Of a stretch of DNA of 64,000 nt, positions 31,420 through 43,375 are shown in pieces. Both the position numbers and the translations under genes were made by a program. Under the pieces are notes generated by a model. It was not told where the DNA came from. It saw nothing but the letters and a program-made list of their open reading frames with translations, and did not search any database. Source of the DNA: Lepiota brunneoincarnata (Eukaryota > Basidiomycota > Agaricomycetes > Agaricales > Agaricaceae); assembly GCA_023014365.1 (NCBI GenBank), contig JAEBUN010000007.1:992001-1056000 (forward strand). The letters are read 5' to 3'. How positions within the stretch are numbered: position 1 is the stretch's first letter; every line of letters begins with the position of its first letter.

Positions 31420-31755
31420 ATTATCTGAAGTTTAGAATCAAAAATCATATGAGAGCTATCATGCAATTAATTAATTATAGTTTAAGGTACCTGTTGGCAT
31501 ATATCTAGAGCTCGGAAGTAGAAATCATGTATGAGAGTTATCATGTAATAAATTAATTATGGTTCAAGGTACCTGTCAATATATATTACCTAAAGTTCAG
31601 AATTAACAATGATTTATGAGAGTTATTGTGTAATAAATAAATTATGGTTCAAGGTACCCATCAATATATATCTGGAGCTTGGAAATAAAAATGATTTATG
31701 AGAGTTATCATGTAATAAATTGATTATGGTCCAAGATACCCATCAACATATATTG
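31420..31755. repeat. ~82-bp tandem repeats, four diverged units
   Basis: GAGAGTTATCATGTAATAAA-type segments recur near 31452, 31532, 31614 and 31696, each followed by AATTATGGTTCAAGGTACC and CATATAT. The spacing is 80-82 bp. The units are diverged and CpG-free. Confidence 0.75.
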
Positions 31756-31771
31756 GGATATGCTCAAGGCT

Positions 31772-31945
31772 CAATAACAGCAATGTCACAGTAATGTGGC
31801 AGTAATGTGTGGTAATGTGCAGTAAAGTGACAGTGGTATCACGGTAAGATGGCGGCAATGTGCTGTAATGTGTGGTAAAGTGACAGTTCTGTCACAGAAA
31901 GGTGGCGGTAATGTGCGGTAGGGTGATGGCAGTGTGCGGTACTGC
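31772..31945. repeat. Short-unit minisatellite
   Basis: About 17 imperfect copies of a ~10-bp unit near GGTAATGTGC / CAGTAATGTG, with AAGTGACAGT variants. No coding use is visible. Confidence 0.75.
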
Positions 31946-32004
31946 GTGCAGCAAATTCTTAAGGCCCATTTGAGGTCAAGTGGCTATAGGTCTGTTGTAG
32001 GGTG

Positions 32005-34396
32005 TATGCCTCATTCCTTTTGAAGGGCATTCAGTTCATTTGTGGTAAGGTTGAAATACTCTGCAATGTGGGCATCTGTATTTGATGCAGTTATATGAGT
32101 AGTGGCCTGGAGCATATTGTTTGCAACTGAGGCAGGCAAATTGGGGACAATCCATGGCCCAATGTCCAACTTATTTGCATTGAATGCATTGGGATCTGTC
32201 ATTGGGTTTGGGGTTTGGAACTTGTTAGATAGGGGCTGGGGAGTTCTGTATCAGAGTTGGTTTAGCAGTGTTTTTGCAGAAGGGGTTATTGGTTCCAACA
32301 GGGTTCTTTCTTCCTGATGTGGGGTTTGGGATGGTTTTGCTAAGGGGTACTGCATTTGGTTGTTTCTTCTTTGGCATTTGGGACATGAGTCCTTGGCATG
32401 TGAGGAGGAATTCCTCAATATTCTCAGTCCACTTTCATTGAGCATAGAAGGCATCATGAAGTAGTTTGGTTTGTTTGACATGATAGGTGTAGTTGGACCA
32501 TATTTCATGGTCATAATCAGTGATAGGTGCATTGTTAACTTTGTCAGTGAGGAATTGAGTGGATGCTATGGTGTGCAGATCCTCTACACTGGTCACATAT
32601 TGTTCAAATGTTGGGACTCCAGCTGTATGGAATCTGATGGGGGTGGCAGCTACTAGTTCTGGTTGAGGTGTAGCATTGGGGTCAGGGGTTTCATCTCTGA
32701 TGTTGATGAAGGTGTTGGAAGGAGTGAATGGGCATGGTTTTGGGATTGGAGTTAGGGAGTTCCTTTCAATGTTGGGGTTATTGATAATGACAACAGAGGA
32801 GGTGGAGGAGGAAGAGGAGAAGGGAGGAGTGAATTGGGGGTGGACAAGGTTGAGGTTGTTCATGGACATCTTTGAGTATGTTTAGTAGTAGAGCAAAGTT
32901 GCTTCTAGTAGGTTCTGGGTAGTTCCTAGTTGTTGCTGTTAAGTTGGTGTTCTTCTTTATACTCGTTCAAGTATTTGTTGATGTTATTGTGAAGTTCTTT
33001 GGATATCCATTGGTTCTCTGTGTGGGAGTATTCTTTCCAGTGTATGTAGTATTGGAATTTTCCATGGTATTGGTGGTGATTGAGGATAGCTTCTATTTCA
33101 TATTCTTCTTCTTCATTGATGATGTCTGGTGGTGGTGTTGGATGAGGTCCATATGCTTCTGTTTTGGTATATGGAGTTAGAAGGTTTCAGTGGAATACCA
33201 GATATATGTATCTTCCATTTGATTGGAAGTTTTAGTTTGTATGTGAGTGGGGATAGGACTTCTGAGATATGTAAGGAAAGGTCCTAGTCATTTTGGGGAT
33301 ATTTTGTTGGAGATGAAGGGGAGTTTGAGGTTCTTGGCTTCTAGCCATACTTTTTGGTGTGTTTCAAGGGGTTTGACAGTTCTTCTGGTTCTCTGTTTCA
33401 TAATATTGGTGGAGATTTAGTGTGCTGCATGTGCTTCTTTCCTGGCATCATCAAGGAGTCTGATACATTTGTTTACTGATAGAAAGTTTGAAGTTTCCAT
33501 GACTGTGGGTATTGGTGGAGGATTGTATCCCATGATCAGTTTGAATGGGGATTTCTGCCTTGAGGCATGTATTTTGGAGTTGTGTGTAAACTCAGTGATA
33601 GGTAGGGTTTCTGACCAGTTGAGGGGATTCCTGGTATAGTATATGGCAAGGTAGGTCTCAATCTCTTAGTTGTATCATTCTGTGAAACCATTTGTCTGGG
33701 GATGATATGCAGTTGAGAATGCTTGTTGGATATTAAAGTATTTGGCTAGCTCTCTGAGGGAGTTGGTGGCGAATCTGAGGTCTCAATCTGATATGATTTT
33801 GTCAGGGAGGCTGAACCTTGTGAAGACTTTTGCTATTAATAGTCATCCAATGTCATCAGTATTTGATTGATCTGAGGTTGGGATAAAAAGTACACCCTTT
33901 GTAAGGCTGTGGTCCACCATGGACAATATCACATTATGGCCAGCACTAGGCAGTAGACTGGTGATAAGATCTCATGAGATTTGAGCAAATGGGTGTCTGG
34001 AAGATGATTGTGGGATCAGTTGAGTTGGTGTGTGATCCAGTTTGCAAATGATTTTGTGTTGCTGATACTCGGGACAGCCTTTGATATAGTTTTTTATGAA
34101 TGTTGACATTCCTGGCCAATATACTTCTTTCTTGGTAAGGCAGTATGTTTCCTGTTCTCCAGGATGGCCACATGTAGGGTGGTCATGGTATCTTGTGATG
34201 ATATTGTGTCTGAGTTGAAGGTCTTCTGGAATGATGACATGTTCTTGGAACATGAGGAGTGGACCATTCTGGGTTGGGACTGTTCCAAAGTCTTTATTGG
34301 CAGCATTAGGATGTGATTCTTTGAGGAGTTTGAATGCTTTGGTGGTTCTAGCATCATATTTGGGTGATTCCATGATTCTTTCTTGGAGTTCCATAT
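32005..34396 (-). mobile_element. Fragment A: 3' part of a family-B chromovirus
   Basis: Minus-strand remains in order: integrase N-terminus (34394-33972; HDHPTCGHPGEQET, then YIKGCPEYQQHK), integrase core and C-terminus with many stops, traces of the chromodomain near 33090, then ORF3 from 32869 (MSMNNLNLVHPQ) to 32005. The ORF3 remnant keeps the knuckle region GHWAMDC and CKQYAPGHYSYNC when read in its own frame. It matches element 3 throughout. It is cut at 34396 where repeat A begins, and there is no LTR at either end. Confidence 0.85.
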
Positions 34397-34828
34397 TGAC
34401 AGTGAAAAGTGGATTACTTTATGGGATTGAAAATGAAGTTTGTTAACAAGTTTGCTAATTCCAACTTTATAAGTTCATGGGGGAGAGGTTGTTGCAAATC
34501 TCCAGAAATATATTCAATTCTAATGTTTTAGGGTTTTTGGTAGGTTATTCTCTTAGTCTCCAACTAGACAGACAGTTGTCCTATCTGAATACAATGGGAA
34601 CTTCAATGGTCATTACTATGTAATATATTAACTAATATCTTCACGATTTGATGAGTCAGGCAAAATGCAAGCTTTTGCAATCAGTGAGCCTCTGTAGACC
34701 TAGCAGACAGTGTTTTCCAATGGGCCCTAGTGTACTATGTCCTTTTCTCTTGACAATACTATAACTTTACACTACCCAGCAAAACAGGCTTCTTACAAGC
34801 TCCTGCAGTAAGTGTCTGTAAGCTAGTA
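34397..34828. repeat. Dispersed repeat A, copy 2
   Basis: Matches 1409-1827. It lies between fragment A and the left LTR of element 3. In copy 1 the sequence continues past GCTAGTA, so element 3 probably inserted into this repeat or the right part was lost. Confidence 0.75.
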
Positions 34829-35221
34829 TGTTACCCGGGTTAGGGGTTTGCTCTTGAGTAGCATGGCGTTCAAGACAAGATGTCTATACAGACTTGGTCT
34901 TGTCCTACTAGATGTGACTTGGAGACGATGGAGCACTATAAGTCCAGCCGGTTTAAGGGTAAAGAGGTATAGGAGGCAAGAACTGTATAACACTAAGATA
35001 AGAATACATAGTGATGTACTGTATCCTTATATAATGCTAAGTGTGGCTATGCTCCTACTATAAGTAAATGGACCTGAGTAATTATGAGTCAGAGATAAGA
35101 CAATGAGGCATAAGCTAAATATAGTCCTTCTGATGTACACTACTGATTGTTTCATAGTGACATTTTGACATGAGAGAGTAAACTAAACATAACTGTCCTT
35201 CTGATGGAACTTCTGATAACA
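34829..35221 (-). repeat. 3' LTR of element 3 (LTR type B)
   Basis: TGTTACCCGG to TCTGATAACA, 393 bp. Other copies are at 42567-42960, 46525-46899 and 49064-49797. Confidence 0.9.
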
Positions 35222-35259
35222 TTATGTCCGTTTCTAGAGTTGTTTTCCATCACAACTTG

Positions 35260-36709
35260 TTAGTTTCCTTCTTCCAGGTATTTGGCTAAGTAATTGGGCT
35301 TGTAGTAGTCAACTTGGAGATGATCGGTAGAGTCTGGATGTGGGGGAATAACAGGAGAAAAGGTGGGAGTGGGGGTCCTGTGTAAGTCGAGTATCATGGC
35401 TGTTCCTGGGGAAGGAGGTTGTTCTGGGTAAAAGATGTCATATAGGAGTCGTCTGAAGTGGGGGCTTTCTATCCTTTCTTCCATTAGGGTATTCTGGGCT
35501 TCTTCAGAAGGCACCGCATGGTTCTCCTGTGATGTTGGACTTAGTGACCTCATTGTAACATTCCTCATAGTAATCCTCATTGGTGAGGTCGATGTATCTA
35601 TTGTGAGGGGTGGGGGTCATTGAGGGATGGGTTGTCGAGTTTCTGGAGTAGGGGGTGTGTTGGGTCTTCCGAGCTGGACATTCGGTCCATTTATGGTGAG
35701 GTTGGAAAACTGCGCAGTGGGGGCATCGATACTTGATGCAGTCATATAAGTAATGCCCTGAGGCATATTGCTTGCATCCAAGGCAAGTGAATTGTGGGCA
35801 GTCCATGGCCCAGTGTCCCGTGTGTCTGCATTGGATGCAGACTGATCTGTCGGTGGTTTGGGGGTCGGTTCATGTGTGAATGGGATTGGGGGAGTTCTGA
35901 ATCGGGACGTTGTTATTGGCGACGGTGTGGGTGGGGTTTCTGGCAGGGGTGATATGTCTGAAAGGGTTTCTGAGATTGGCAGGCTTCTTTCCCTTATTGG
36001 AAGTGGTGGTGGTGATAGTGGTAGGGGTTGTCGTGGCAATGGGGGCGATGGTTGTGGTGGGGGGCTGCGAGGTATGTACCTCATTTCATTTGGGTAAGTT
36101 CTTTGACACCTTGGACATGAGGCTTGATCTTGAGTGGAGAAGTTGCTCGAGTGATTCTGCCCAGGCCTGTTGCGTATTGTACACAGCAGCGAGAGCCTTA
36201 GTCTGTCATACATGGTGGGTGTAGTTGGACCAGAGTTGTTGGTTGTATTCCGAAATTGGAGAGTGTTCCAATTTATTCATAAAGGTTTGGCTGGTGGCAG
36301 CCTTGTGCAGATCTCTGTCAGAAGGGTAATCTGATCCATGTGGTCGTACTCCAGCTGTATGGAATCTAAGGGAGGCAGCTGGGGTGACTGTGGGTTCTGG
36401 AGTGGCATTGGGGTCGGGAGTCCTGTCTCTATTGGCGGTGTAGGCTGTGGCAAAGGTGTGAGAGGGGGTGTAGGGAGACAGGGCCGGAATGGGAGTTGTT
36501 TGAAGTGTTGTATGTTCAACGTTCTGGTCATTGATGATAATTATTGATGATGATGAGGAGGTAGGGGAAGGTGTTGTGGAAAAGGGGGGAGTGGTTTGAG
36601 GGCGAGTGAGGTTGAGGTTCATGGGCATCTTTTTAAGTTGTTTTGTTGTGGGAGCGAAGTCATTTCTGGTAGGTTCTGGTGGGTTCCTGGTCTTTCTGTG
36701 GAATTCCAT
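35260..36709 (-). pseudogene. ORF3 and overlapping ORF4 of element 3
   Basis: ORF3 begins within the pol 3' end (36709, or MPMNLNL near 36628) and reads, with stops, to SNITGEPCGAF at 35504. Its end holds CIQCRHTGHWAMDC (CCHC), CKQYASGHYLYDC and CPHC. A second frame, +1 to ORF3, is open from 36213 to 35617 and, after one TGA that may derive from CGA, on to 35260 (YLAKYLEEGN), stopping before the LTR. This is the same frame relation as ORF4 to ORF3 in element 2. Part of the +1 frame is also open in fragment A (GPWIVPNLPASV). No function is known. Confidence 0.6.
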
Positions 36710-39700
36710 GGGCTTCTTTATACTTGGTTAAGTATTCTTCAGCATTTGTGTGGAGTGTTTCATCAGTGATCCATTCGTTCTCCATGTGGGAGTATCCTTT
36801 CCATTTGACATAGTATTGGAGTTTTCTGCAATATTGGCAGTGATTGAGAATAGTTTCGATTTCGTACTCTTCTTCTTCATTGATGATGTCAGGTGGTGGT
36901 GGTGTTGGGTGAGATCTGTATGCTTCTGTTTTGTTGAATGGGGTAAGAAGGTTTCGATGGAACACTGGGTGTATCTTCCATTTGATCGGGAGTTGGAGTT
37001 TGTATGTCATTGGTGACAGGACTTCTTTGATGATGAATGGTCCTAGTCATTTTGGGGATATTTTTCATGATTGGAATGGAAGTTTGAGGTTCTTGGCTTC
37101 TAGCCATACTTTTTGATGTGTTTCAAGGGGTTTGGCAGTTCTTCTGCTTCTTTGTTTCATAATGTTGGCGGCTATTTGGTGGACAGCATGTGCTTCTTTT
37201 TGGGCGTCGTCTAGAAGTCTGATGCGATCGTCTACTGATGGAAAGTTTGATGTTTCCATGATGGTGGGGATTGCCGGTGGGTTGTATCCCATGATGAGTT
37301 TGAAAGGGGATTTTTGGTTCTTGGCATGTGTTTTGGAGTTGTGGGAGAATTTGAGGATTGGGAGTGTTTCTGACCATTTGTGAGGGTTTCTGGTGCAGTA
37401 TATGGATAGATAGGTTTCTATCTCTTGGTTGTATTGTTTGGTTGTTCCATCTGTTTGTGGATGGTAGGTGGTGGAGAAGGCTTGTTTGATGTTTAGTTGT
37501 TTTGCTAGTTGCCTGAGGGATTGGGCGGCAAATCTAGGGTCTCTGTCTGATATGATTTTGTCAGGGAGACCATATCTTGTGAATATTTTTTCGATGAGAA
37601 GTCTTCTGATGTTGTCGGCAGTGGTGTTTTCTGATGTAGGGATGAAAATTACCCCCTTCATAAGGCCATGGTCCACCATGGACAATATGGCATTGTTTCC
37701 CATAGATGGCAGGAGACCGGTGATTAGATCCCAAGAGATCTGACTAAATGGGCATAGTGAAGACGCCGGTTGGATGGGTTGGGTTGGGGCGTGATCTGGT
37801 CATCAGATGATTTTGTGTTGCTGGCACTCTGGATAGCCTTTTACATAATTCTTTATGAATGTTGACATTCCTGGCCAATATACTTCTTTCTTGGCAAGGT
37901 GGTATGTTTCCTGTTCTCCAGGGTGGCCATGTGTAGGGTGGTTGTGGTATCTTGCGATGATATCGCGTCTGAGTTAAAGGTCTTCTGGAATGATGACACG
38001 TTCTTGGAATGTGAGGAGTGGACCGTTTGAGGTTGGGACTGTTCTGAAGTCTTTATCGGCAGCGTTAGGGTGGGTTTCTTTTAGGAGTTTGAATGCTTTG
38101 GTGGTTCTAGCATCATATTTGGGTGATTCTGTGATTCTTTCTTGGAGTTCCATATCGATGGTGGCAATAAAGAGGTGTTCTGGGAGTACTGTGATCAAGT
38201 TTTGATCTTCTATGTCGGCTGCAGCAACAAAGAGGTTGTCTGGAAGCATGGTAATGTCTTCGTTATCGTTATCCTCATCAGGGATGTGGTCTGGATGTCT
38301 TGATAGAGCATCTGGTGCAGGAATCTTTGTTCCTGGGACATGTTCTAGTTTGAAGTTGTAGTCTGCGAGGGTTTGGACCCATTGTGCTTGTTGGTGGTTG
38401 ATTTTCTGGGGTTTACACCAGTATGTGAGGTTTTGGTGATCCGTTCTGATATGGACAGTATGAGGGCTGCCAAGGAGGTAGTGGCACCATTCTTTGAGGG
38501 CTCAGATAATAGTGAGGAGTTCCCTGTCATAGATGTCATAGTTGTGTTCCGCTGGTCCGAACGTCTTTGAATAGAACGATATGGGTTTCCATGTTCCGTT
38601 GATGTTGTGTTGGTATAGGACAGCTCCTGATGCGAATTTAGAAGCATCGGCTTCTATTTCAAAGGGTTTTGTGGAGTCGGGCATGAGGAGTACCAGTTCC
38701 TTTAAGAACTTGTTTTTGAGCGTTTCGAACGCTTTTTGTTGTTCTTCTTTCCATTCAAATTTGTTTGATTTGGATAGGAGTTGGTTAAGGGGTTTGGTGT
38801 GGTGGGAGTGATTGCGGATGAACTTCCGATAGAAGTTACAGAATCCGATGAATTTCCGAATATGTCGGACTGTTTTTGGCACTGGCCAGTCTTCTATTCC
38901 CTTGAGTTTTCCAGGGTCCATTTTTATTTCGTCTGGTGTGATGATCATGCCGAGATATTCGAGTCGTTGTTTATTAAACTTGCATTTCTCTGTTTTGAGG
39001 TAGAGGTCGTTTTCCTGCAGGATTTGCAGTACTTTTTCCATAAGTCAGTTGGTTTCTTCTTGGGTTTTACCATAGATCAGGATATCATCCATATAGATGA
39101 TGATTCCTCCTTTCTCCATTATTTTGGAGAATAACAGTGTCCATCATGTGTTGGAAGCGTCACAGAACTATTGCAAAGTCTGAAAAACATTACAGTCAGT
39201 TCGAAAAGACCCATAGGAGTCTTGAACGCTGCTTTCCATTGATCACCATCTTTGATTCTGACGTTATTGTATCCTAGGCGGACGTCGAGCTTAGTGAAGT
39301 ACTTAGCTCCTTTGAGTTTGTCCATGATAGAGGAGATCATGGGAATTGGGTAAGCGTTTTTGACAGTATGATCATTTAGATAATGATAGTCTTGGCAGGG
39401 TCAGAGGTCTCCTCCTTTCTTGGCAACAAAAAAGAAAGGTGATGCCATAGGGGATTTTGAGGGGCAGATGTACCCTTTTTGGAGGTTTTTGTCTATGAAT
39501 TCCTTTAGTGCTTTTTCTTCAGCAGGTGCCACTTGATAAGGTTTCATTGACTTTGCTTTGAATGTCGGTTTTAGTTCAATTTCATGATCAAACATTCTTG
39601 ATGGTGGGAATCGTTTGGAGGCTTTCTTGTTGAATATTTTTGCCCATCAGGCAAATCTCTGAGGGATCTTGGGTGGTTCCTTGTTTGATTCTGGTTGTTT

Positions 39701-40499
39701 TCCTTTTTGGTTTGCCAATTTTGTCGGGTTGTGTTGCTCATTGTAGGAGCGTTGTGGCATGTGTAGCTTTGGCATTTACTTCCAATGGGGTTAGAAGCAT
39801 CAGGTTCATTTCTCTTTCTAAAGAGAAGGTGTCGAGGTCAATGTTTGACAGGTTGACGTATTCTTCTGGGTTGTCCTCAGGTAGAGAAGTTTTTCCAGCC
39901 ATTATGTCCATGGTGATGGAGTTGAGTTCAACAGGTCGTCGTAAGGTTTTGAGGAGTTTGGAAAAGTCTTGGTGATCGATTTGAGGTTTCCAAGAGAAGG
40001 TCTTGGTCTTCCAGTTGATGTCAGGGTTGTACATATTGTTCCAACCAGGGAAATCCGATGATAAGATCTTTCTCACCAGTGTTTATGACATATGCTTCTA
40101 GCATGCAATCTCTTCCATCAATGATGGTTCTGATTTTAATATATTCATAGATCTTGCCATGTTGATTGTCAGTTCTGTCAACTGTTGCTGAGAGGGATTG
40201 GTTGGTCCAGCCACCTTGGTTTGATAACCATATCGTTCAACGACTTTGTGGGAGATAAAGTTCCCTTAGGCTCCTGAGTCTATCAGGGTGGTGATGGCCA
40301 CAGGTTTTGATGTCCATTCACTCCAAATCTTGATGGGTAGGAAAAGGGATCGTTTATTTGGGGAAAGTTGTAATTGTACAGAGTTTATCAAGAAAATGTC
40401 CTTCTGGGAGTGAGAGTAAGAAATGTCCTTCTGAGTTCTGGAATGTGCAGGGGCACATCGATTGACAGCATTCCTTTTTAAAAATCCTGGAATGGACAC
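36660..40499 (-). pseudogene. pol: pol of element 3
   Basis: Minus-strand pieces in order: protease LIDSGA followed by a stop; RT ([10 protein letters not shown] in 39340-39119, then a frameshifted YMDD region); RNase H (EIEADASKFASGA); integrase with SWDLITG and SDRDPRF, but GTTKQYN where GQTER is expected, so the catalytic Glu is Lys; chromodomain with EEEYEIETIL and YYVKWKGYS. The Glu-to-Lys codon change (GAA to AAA) fits a CpG transition on the other strand. Several TGA and TAA stops and frameshifts interrupt the chain. The gene is dead. Confidence 0.88.
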
Positions 40500-42196
40500 A
40501 TCTCTGGATCCTCGGCTAGCACAGAGTGGAGTTCCTGTTGTAATTCGGGATCGAGTTCATCGACCATTTGGTGCATTTGAGATGCGACTTCTGCAATGGC
40601 AAGGGAGTACTTGCGTTGTTGGGGTTTAAAGCCGGGGTTTGGCTTATTTCCTTGGAAAGGAGGACAGCTTGGGTTTCTGGCTGGGCATGGCAGATTGGTA
40701 CACATCCCTGGGAAGTGTCTAGTGGGTGGCGGATGTGGGCATTTACTAACCCAATGATCATTTGCTCCACATCGGAAGCATTCTTGCTTTTGATAAACCT
40801 TCATTCGTTGTTCTGTGACAACCGCATCTATTTCTAACAGTTCTTGTGTGGAATCTTCTTCAGTGTATTCCAGTTGTGGAATTTCAGGGATAAGGATCTT
40901 CATATCCTTCTTCTACTACGGCATAGTCTATCTCCATGGCATGTGGGTCTCATGGTGTGAAATGTGGAGCATTGCTCCTTTGATAAAATTGTGCATACAG
41001 CACATTGTTGTTTGGATGGTTTGGTCCTCAATTAGGTTGGTACTGATTTCTTTGGGGCAACGTGTTTCTGGGGGTGCCGTATAGGGCATTGATATGACAG
41101 AAGTTATTGTTGAGTTTGTTTGCTCGGGTATACCAAGCGGTGATAGTTGTCGGAGGGTTTTCCAATTTGTTGATCTTCATGGCAATACGTCAGTCGATTG
41201 CCTTGCAGGTATAGATTGATCAGGGCGCGATCTTTGGTGAGTCTGGATTGGCAGACTAGTTCCTTGAACTGGGCATTGAACTCAGTCATTGGTTTGCCTG
41301 CTTGGTGCAGGGTTTGAAGTTTGGTATGCATGTACACATGTTCGTCTGCCAGGGTAAAGTCAGTTCTGAGTCGGGCGGTGAAATTGTCCCAACTTTCCAT
41401 TGCTATGGGTTGCCCTGCTTGGGTTTGGGCATTCCTCTCATGGAGGTATTGTCTGGCCCATGCTCAGGGCATCTCCTGATTGCATCATTGATAAGATGAA
41501 CAGGGTTCTGGCGAGGTCAGGTGTTGTAAGTGGTCATGTTGGCAAGCATGTAAACTTCACATTGGAAGATCCAATCTTCAAAAAGTCTTCTGGTTCCATT
41601 GAAGGTGATGGGTTTGAGGAGTCCTAACTCCTTTGGGGTTTGTGCAGTGGCCATTTGTAATTGTCCTGGTGGTGGTGATGGTGGAGGTGGTGTGGGGGGT
41701 GCTGGTAGGGTTAAGGGTTGTTTATCGGGTTCTGATTTGTTATCATCTGTGATGTAGACGTCCGAGTCTTCGTCTACTGGGATTTTTCCTTCGTTAAGTT
41801 CAACAAAGGCTTTGTGTCTGGCAAGGAGATTGTCTTCAGAACTCATGAGTTCTCTTGGCTGTTGTACTGCGTATTGGAGTCTATTGAGTTCTTGGGCAGT
41901 GAGTCGGTTTGTGATGATATCGTGTTTTTCTTGTTCTTCACATTGTCTTTGTTTTTCAGCTAGTGTGGCAGAGACACTTGATGAAGTTGGGGTTCTTGTG
42001 ATAATTTGGGTTGAAGTTGATGCATGTGGAGTAGGTGAATCGAATGGAGATGGGGGGTAGAATGGTGATGGAGTTTGTGTGGATGTGGGATTTCTTCTTG
42101 GATCAGGGTTTGGATTCCTGGTCCTGAGATTCTGGTTCTCGATTTGGGAGGAGGGGGTGACAGAGTTTCTTGGGCTGAGAACTTCTTTGGAGGCAT
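40478..42196 (-). pseudogene. gag: gag of element 3
   Basis: It starts at MPPKKFS (ATG 42196) and ends in FQDF plus TAA at 40478. The N-terminus is Pro-rich, the middle has FNGTRRLFEDWIFQCEVY (Gag core), and the C-terminal part has a zinc knuckle, CFRCGANDHWVSKC. Frame changes near 42100 and several stops in the middle (41.1-41.5 kb) break it. The heptamer GGATTTT precedes the stop directly (40481-40487), and pol is in the -1 frame. Confidence 0.85.
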
Positions 42197-42553
42197 GGTG
42201 GCAGTTGTCTAGCAATTGATTATTGCTAGAAGGATGAAAAATTGGGTGGCGATTATGGAGATTCCTGAATACAGGTTCCACGATCTGACGACACAACAGT
42301 GGCAAGGGCATGTGATGCATTCAAGTTCTAGGGTGATTATTCAATAGGCGATGAGGGTGGCAGTGGAGGTGAAAACAAAAATGAGTAGGTAAGCCAGGTC
42401 TTCTGGCGGGGAGAGATTGAGGGATGTAGTGATGGCTACACAGAGGGGTGGTTTTCTTTCACACATCATTTTGAACGACCAGAGTACCTCAACGCATTCA
42501 GTATGTTGGCAAAGTAGAGCAGAGTAGAGGGTGAGCAAGAGATAAGCAGCAGA

Positions 42554-42565
42554 GTATCTTAGTGT
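42554..42565 (-). other. Self-complementary primer site of element 3
   Basis: Sense-strand AACACTAAGATA just inside the 5' LTR is the exact complement of TATCTTAGTGTT, read on the minus strand at 42739-42728 in the LTR. A TATATAAG box lies about 33 nt upstream of that start. Element 4 has the same site at 46512-46523. Confidence 0.65.
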
Positions 42566-42566
42566 T

Positions 42567-42960
42567 TTGTTACCTGGGTTAGGGGTTTGCTCTTGAGTAG
42601 CACGGCGTTCGAGGCAAGATGTCTATACAGACTTGGTCTTGTCCTACTAGGCATGACTTGGAGACGATGGAGCACTATAAGTCCAGCTGGTTTATGGGCA
42701 AAGAGGTATAGGAGGCAAGAACTGTATAACACTAAGATAAGGATACATAGTGATGTACTGTATCCTTATATAATGCTAAGTGTGGCTATGCTCCTACTAT
42801 AAGTAGATGGACCTGAGTAATTATGAGTCAGAGATAAGACAATGAGGCATAAGCTAAATATAGTCCTTCTGATGTACACTACTGATTGTTTCATAGTGAC
42901 ATTTTGATGTGAGAGAGTAAACTAAACATAACCGTCCTTCTGATGGAACTTCTGATAACA
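42567..42960 (-). repeat. 5' LTR of element 3 (LTR type B)
   Basis: TGTTACCTGG to TCTGATAACA, 394 bp; close to 34829-35221, with differences again often at CpG sites. Confidence 0.9.
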
Positions 42961-43375
42961 GATGTACTGTAAGGGGACACTCTAAACACCCCAGCAACAC
43001 TCCCAACACACTGTACATCCCTCCCTTCAAACATTTAGGCCCCAAGCACAGTCAAAATGCCCTAGATGTTCCCTCATTGACCAGATGAACCTTTTCCTTC
43101 ACTCTCCACACTTTCCTTAACCTCCTCTTGCCCTCCTTTATTCCTGTAGACTTTAGACAGCCACCCTCACTCCTCACATTGTTTCAACCATGTTTGCCCT
43201 TTGTGTAGCACCCAGACACCACAGCCAGGTTTGGTTCAACTTATATTGATTATATAAGTCATACATATACATAGTTTCACCTGCAGGAGTTTCTTCATCC
43301 TATTCTCTTAGGATACTCCTGCAGTGTCATTTCAGCCCCCCCTGAGTGGTTGAGGCCCCCCAGGTCACCCTAACA
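42961..43375. other. Spacer with a possible small LTR and a long hairpin
   Basis: The left half is C/T-rich and unassigned. From about 43204 (TGTAGCACCC) to 43375 (CACCCTAACA) the ends and a TATATAAG box suggest a solo LTR of some 170 bp, but no target duplication is seen. Within it, CTGCAGGAGT (43282-43291) pairs with ACTCCTGCAG (43316-43325), and inside that ATCCTA pairs with TAGGAT. Confidence 0.35.

Larger units (their letters stand above)
34829..42960 (-). mobile_element. Element 3: full-length but heavily decayed family-B chromovirus (8.1 kb)
   Basis: LTRs at 34829-35221 and 42567-42960 enclose, on the minus strand, primer site, gag, pol and ORF3/ORF4. Many stops are present and CpG is scarce. 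No target duplication is visible (TAGTA before, GATGT after), so the two ends may come from different insertions joined by recombination, or a flank was lost. Its proteins resemble those of element 2 rather than element 1. Confidence 0.9.

Noticed and set aside
42961..43203. A gene in the C/T-rich spacer
   Set aside because: Only very short frames on both strands and no motif.
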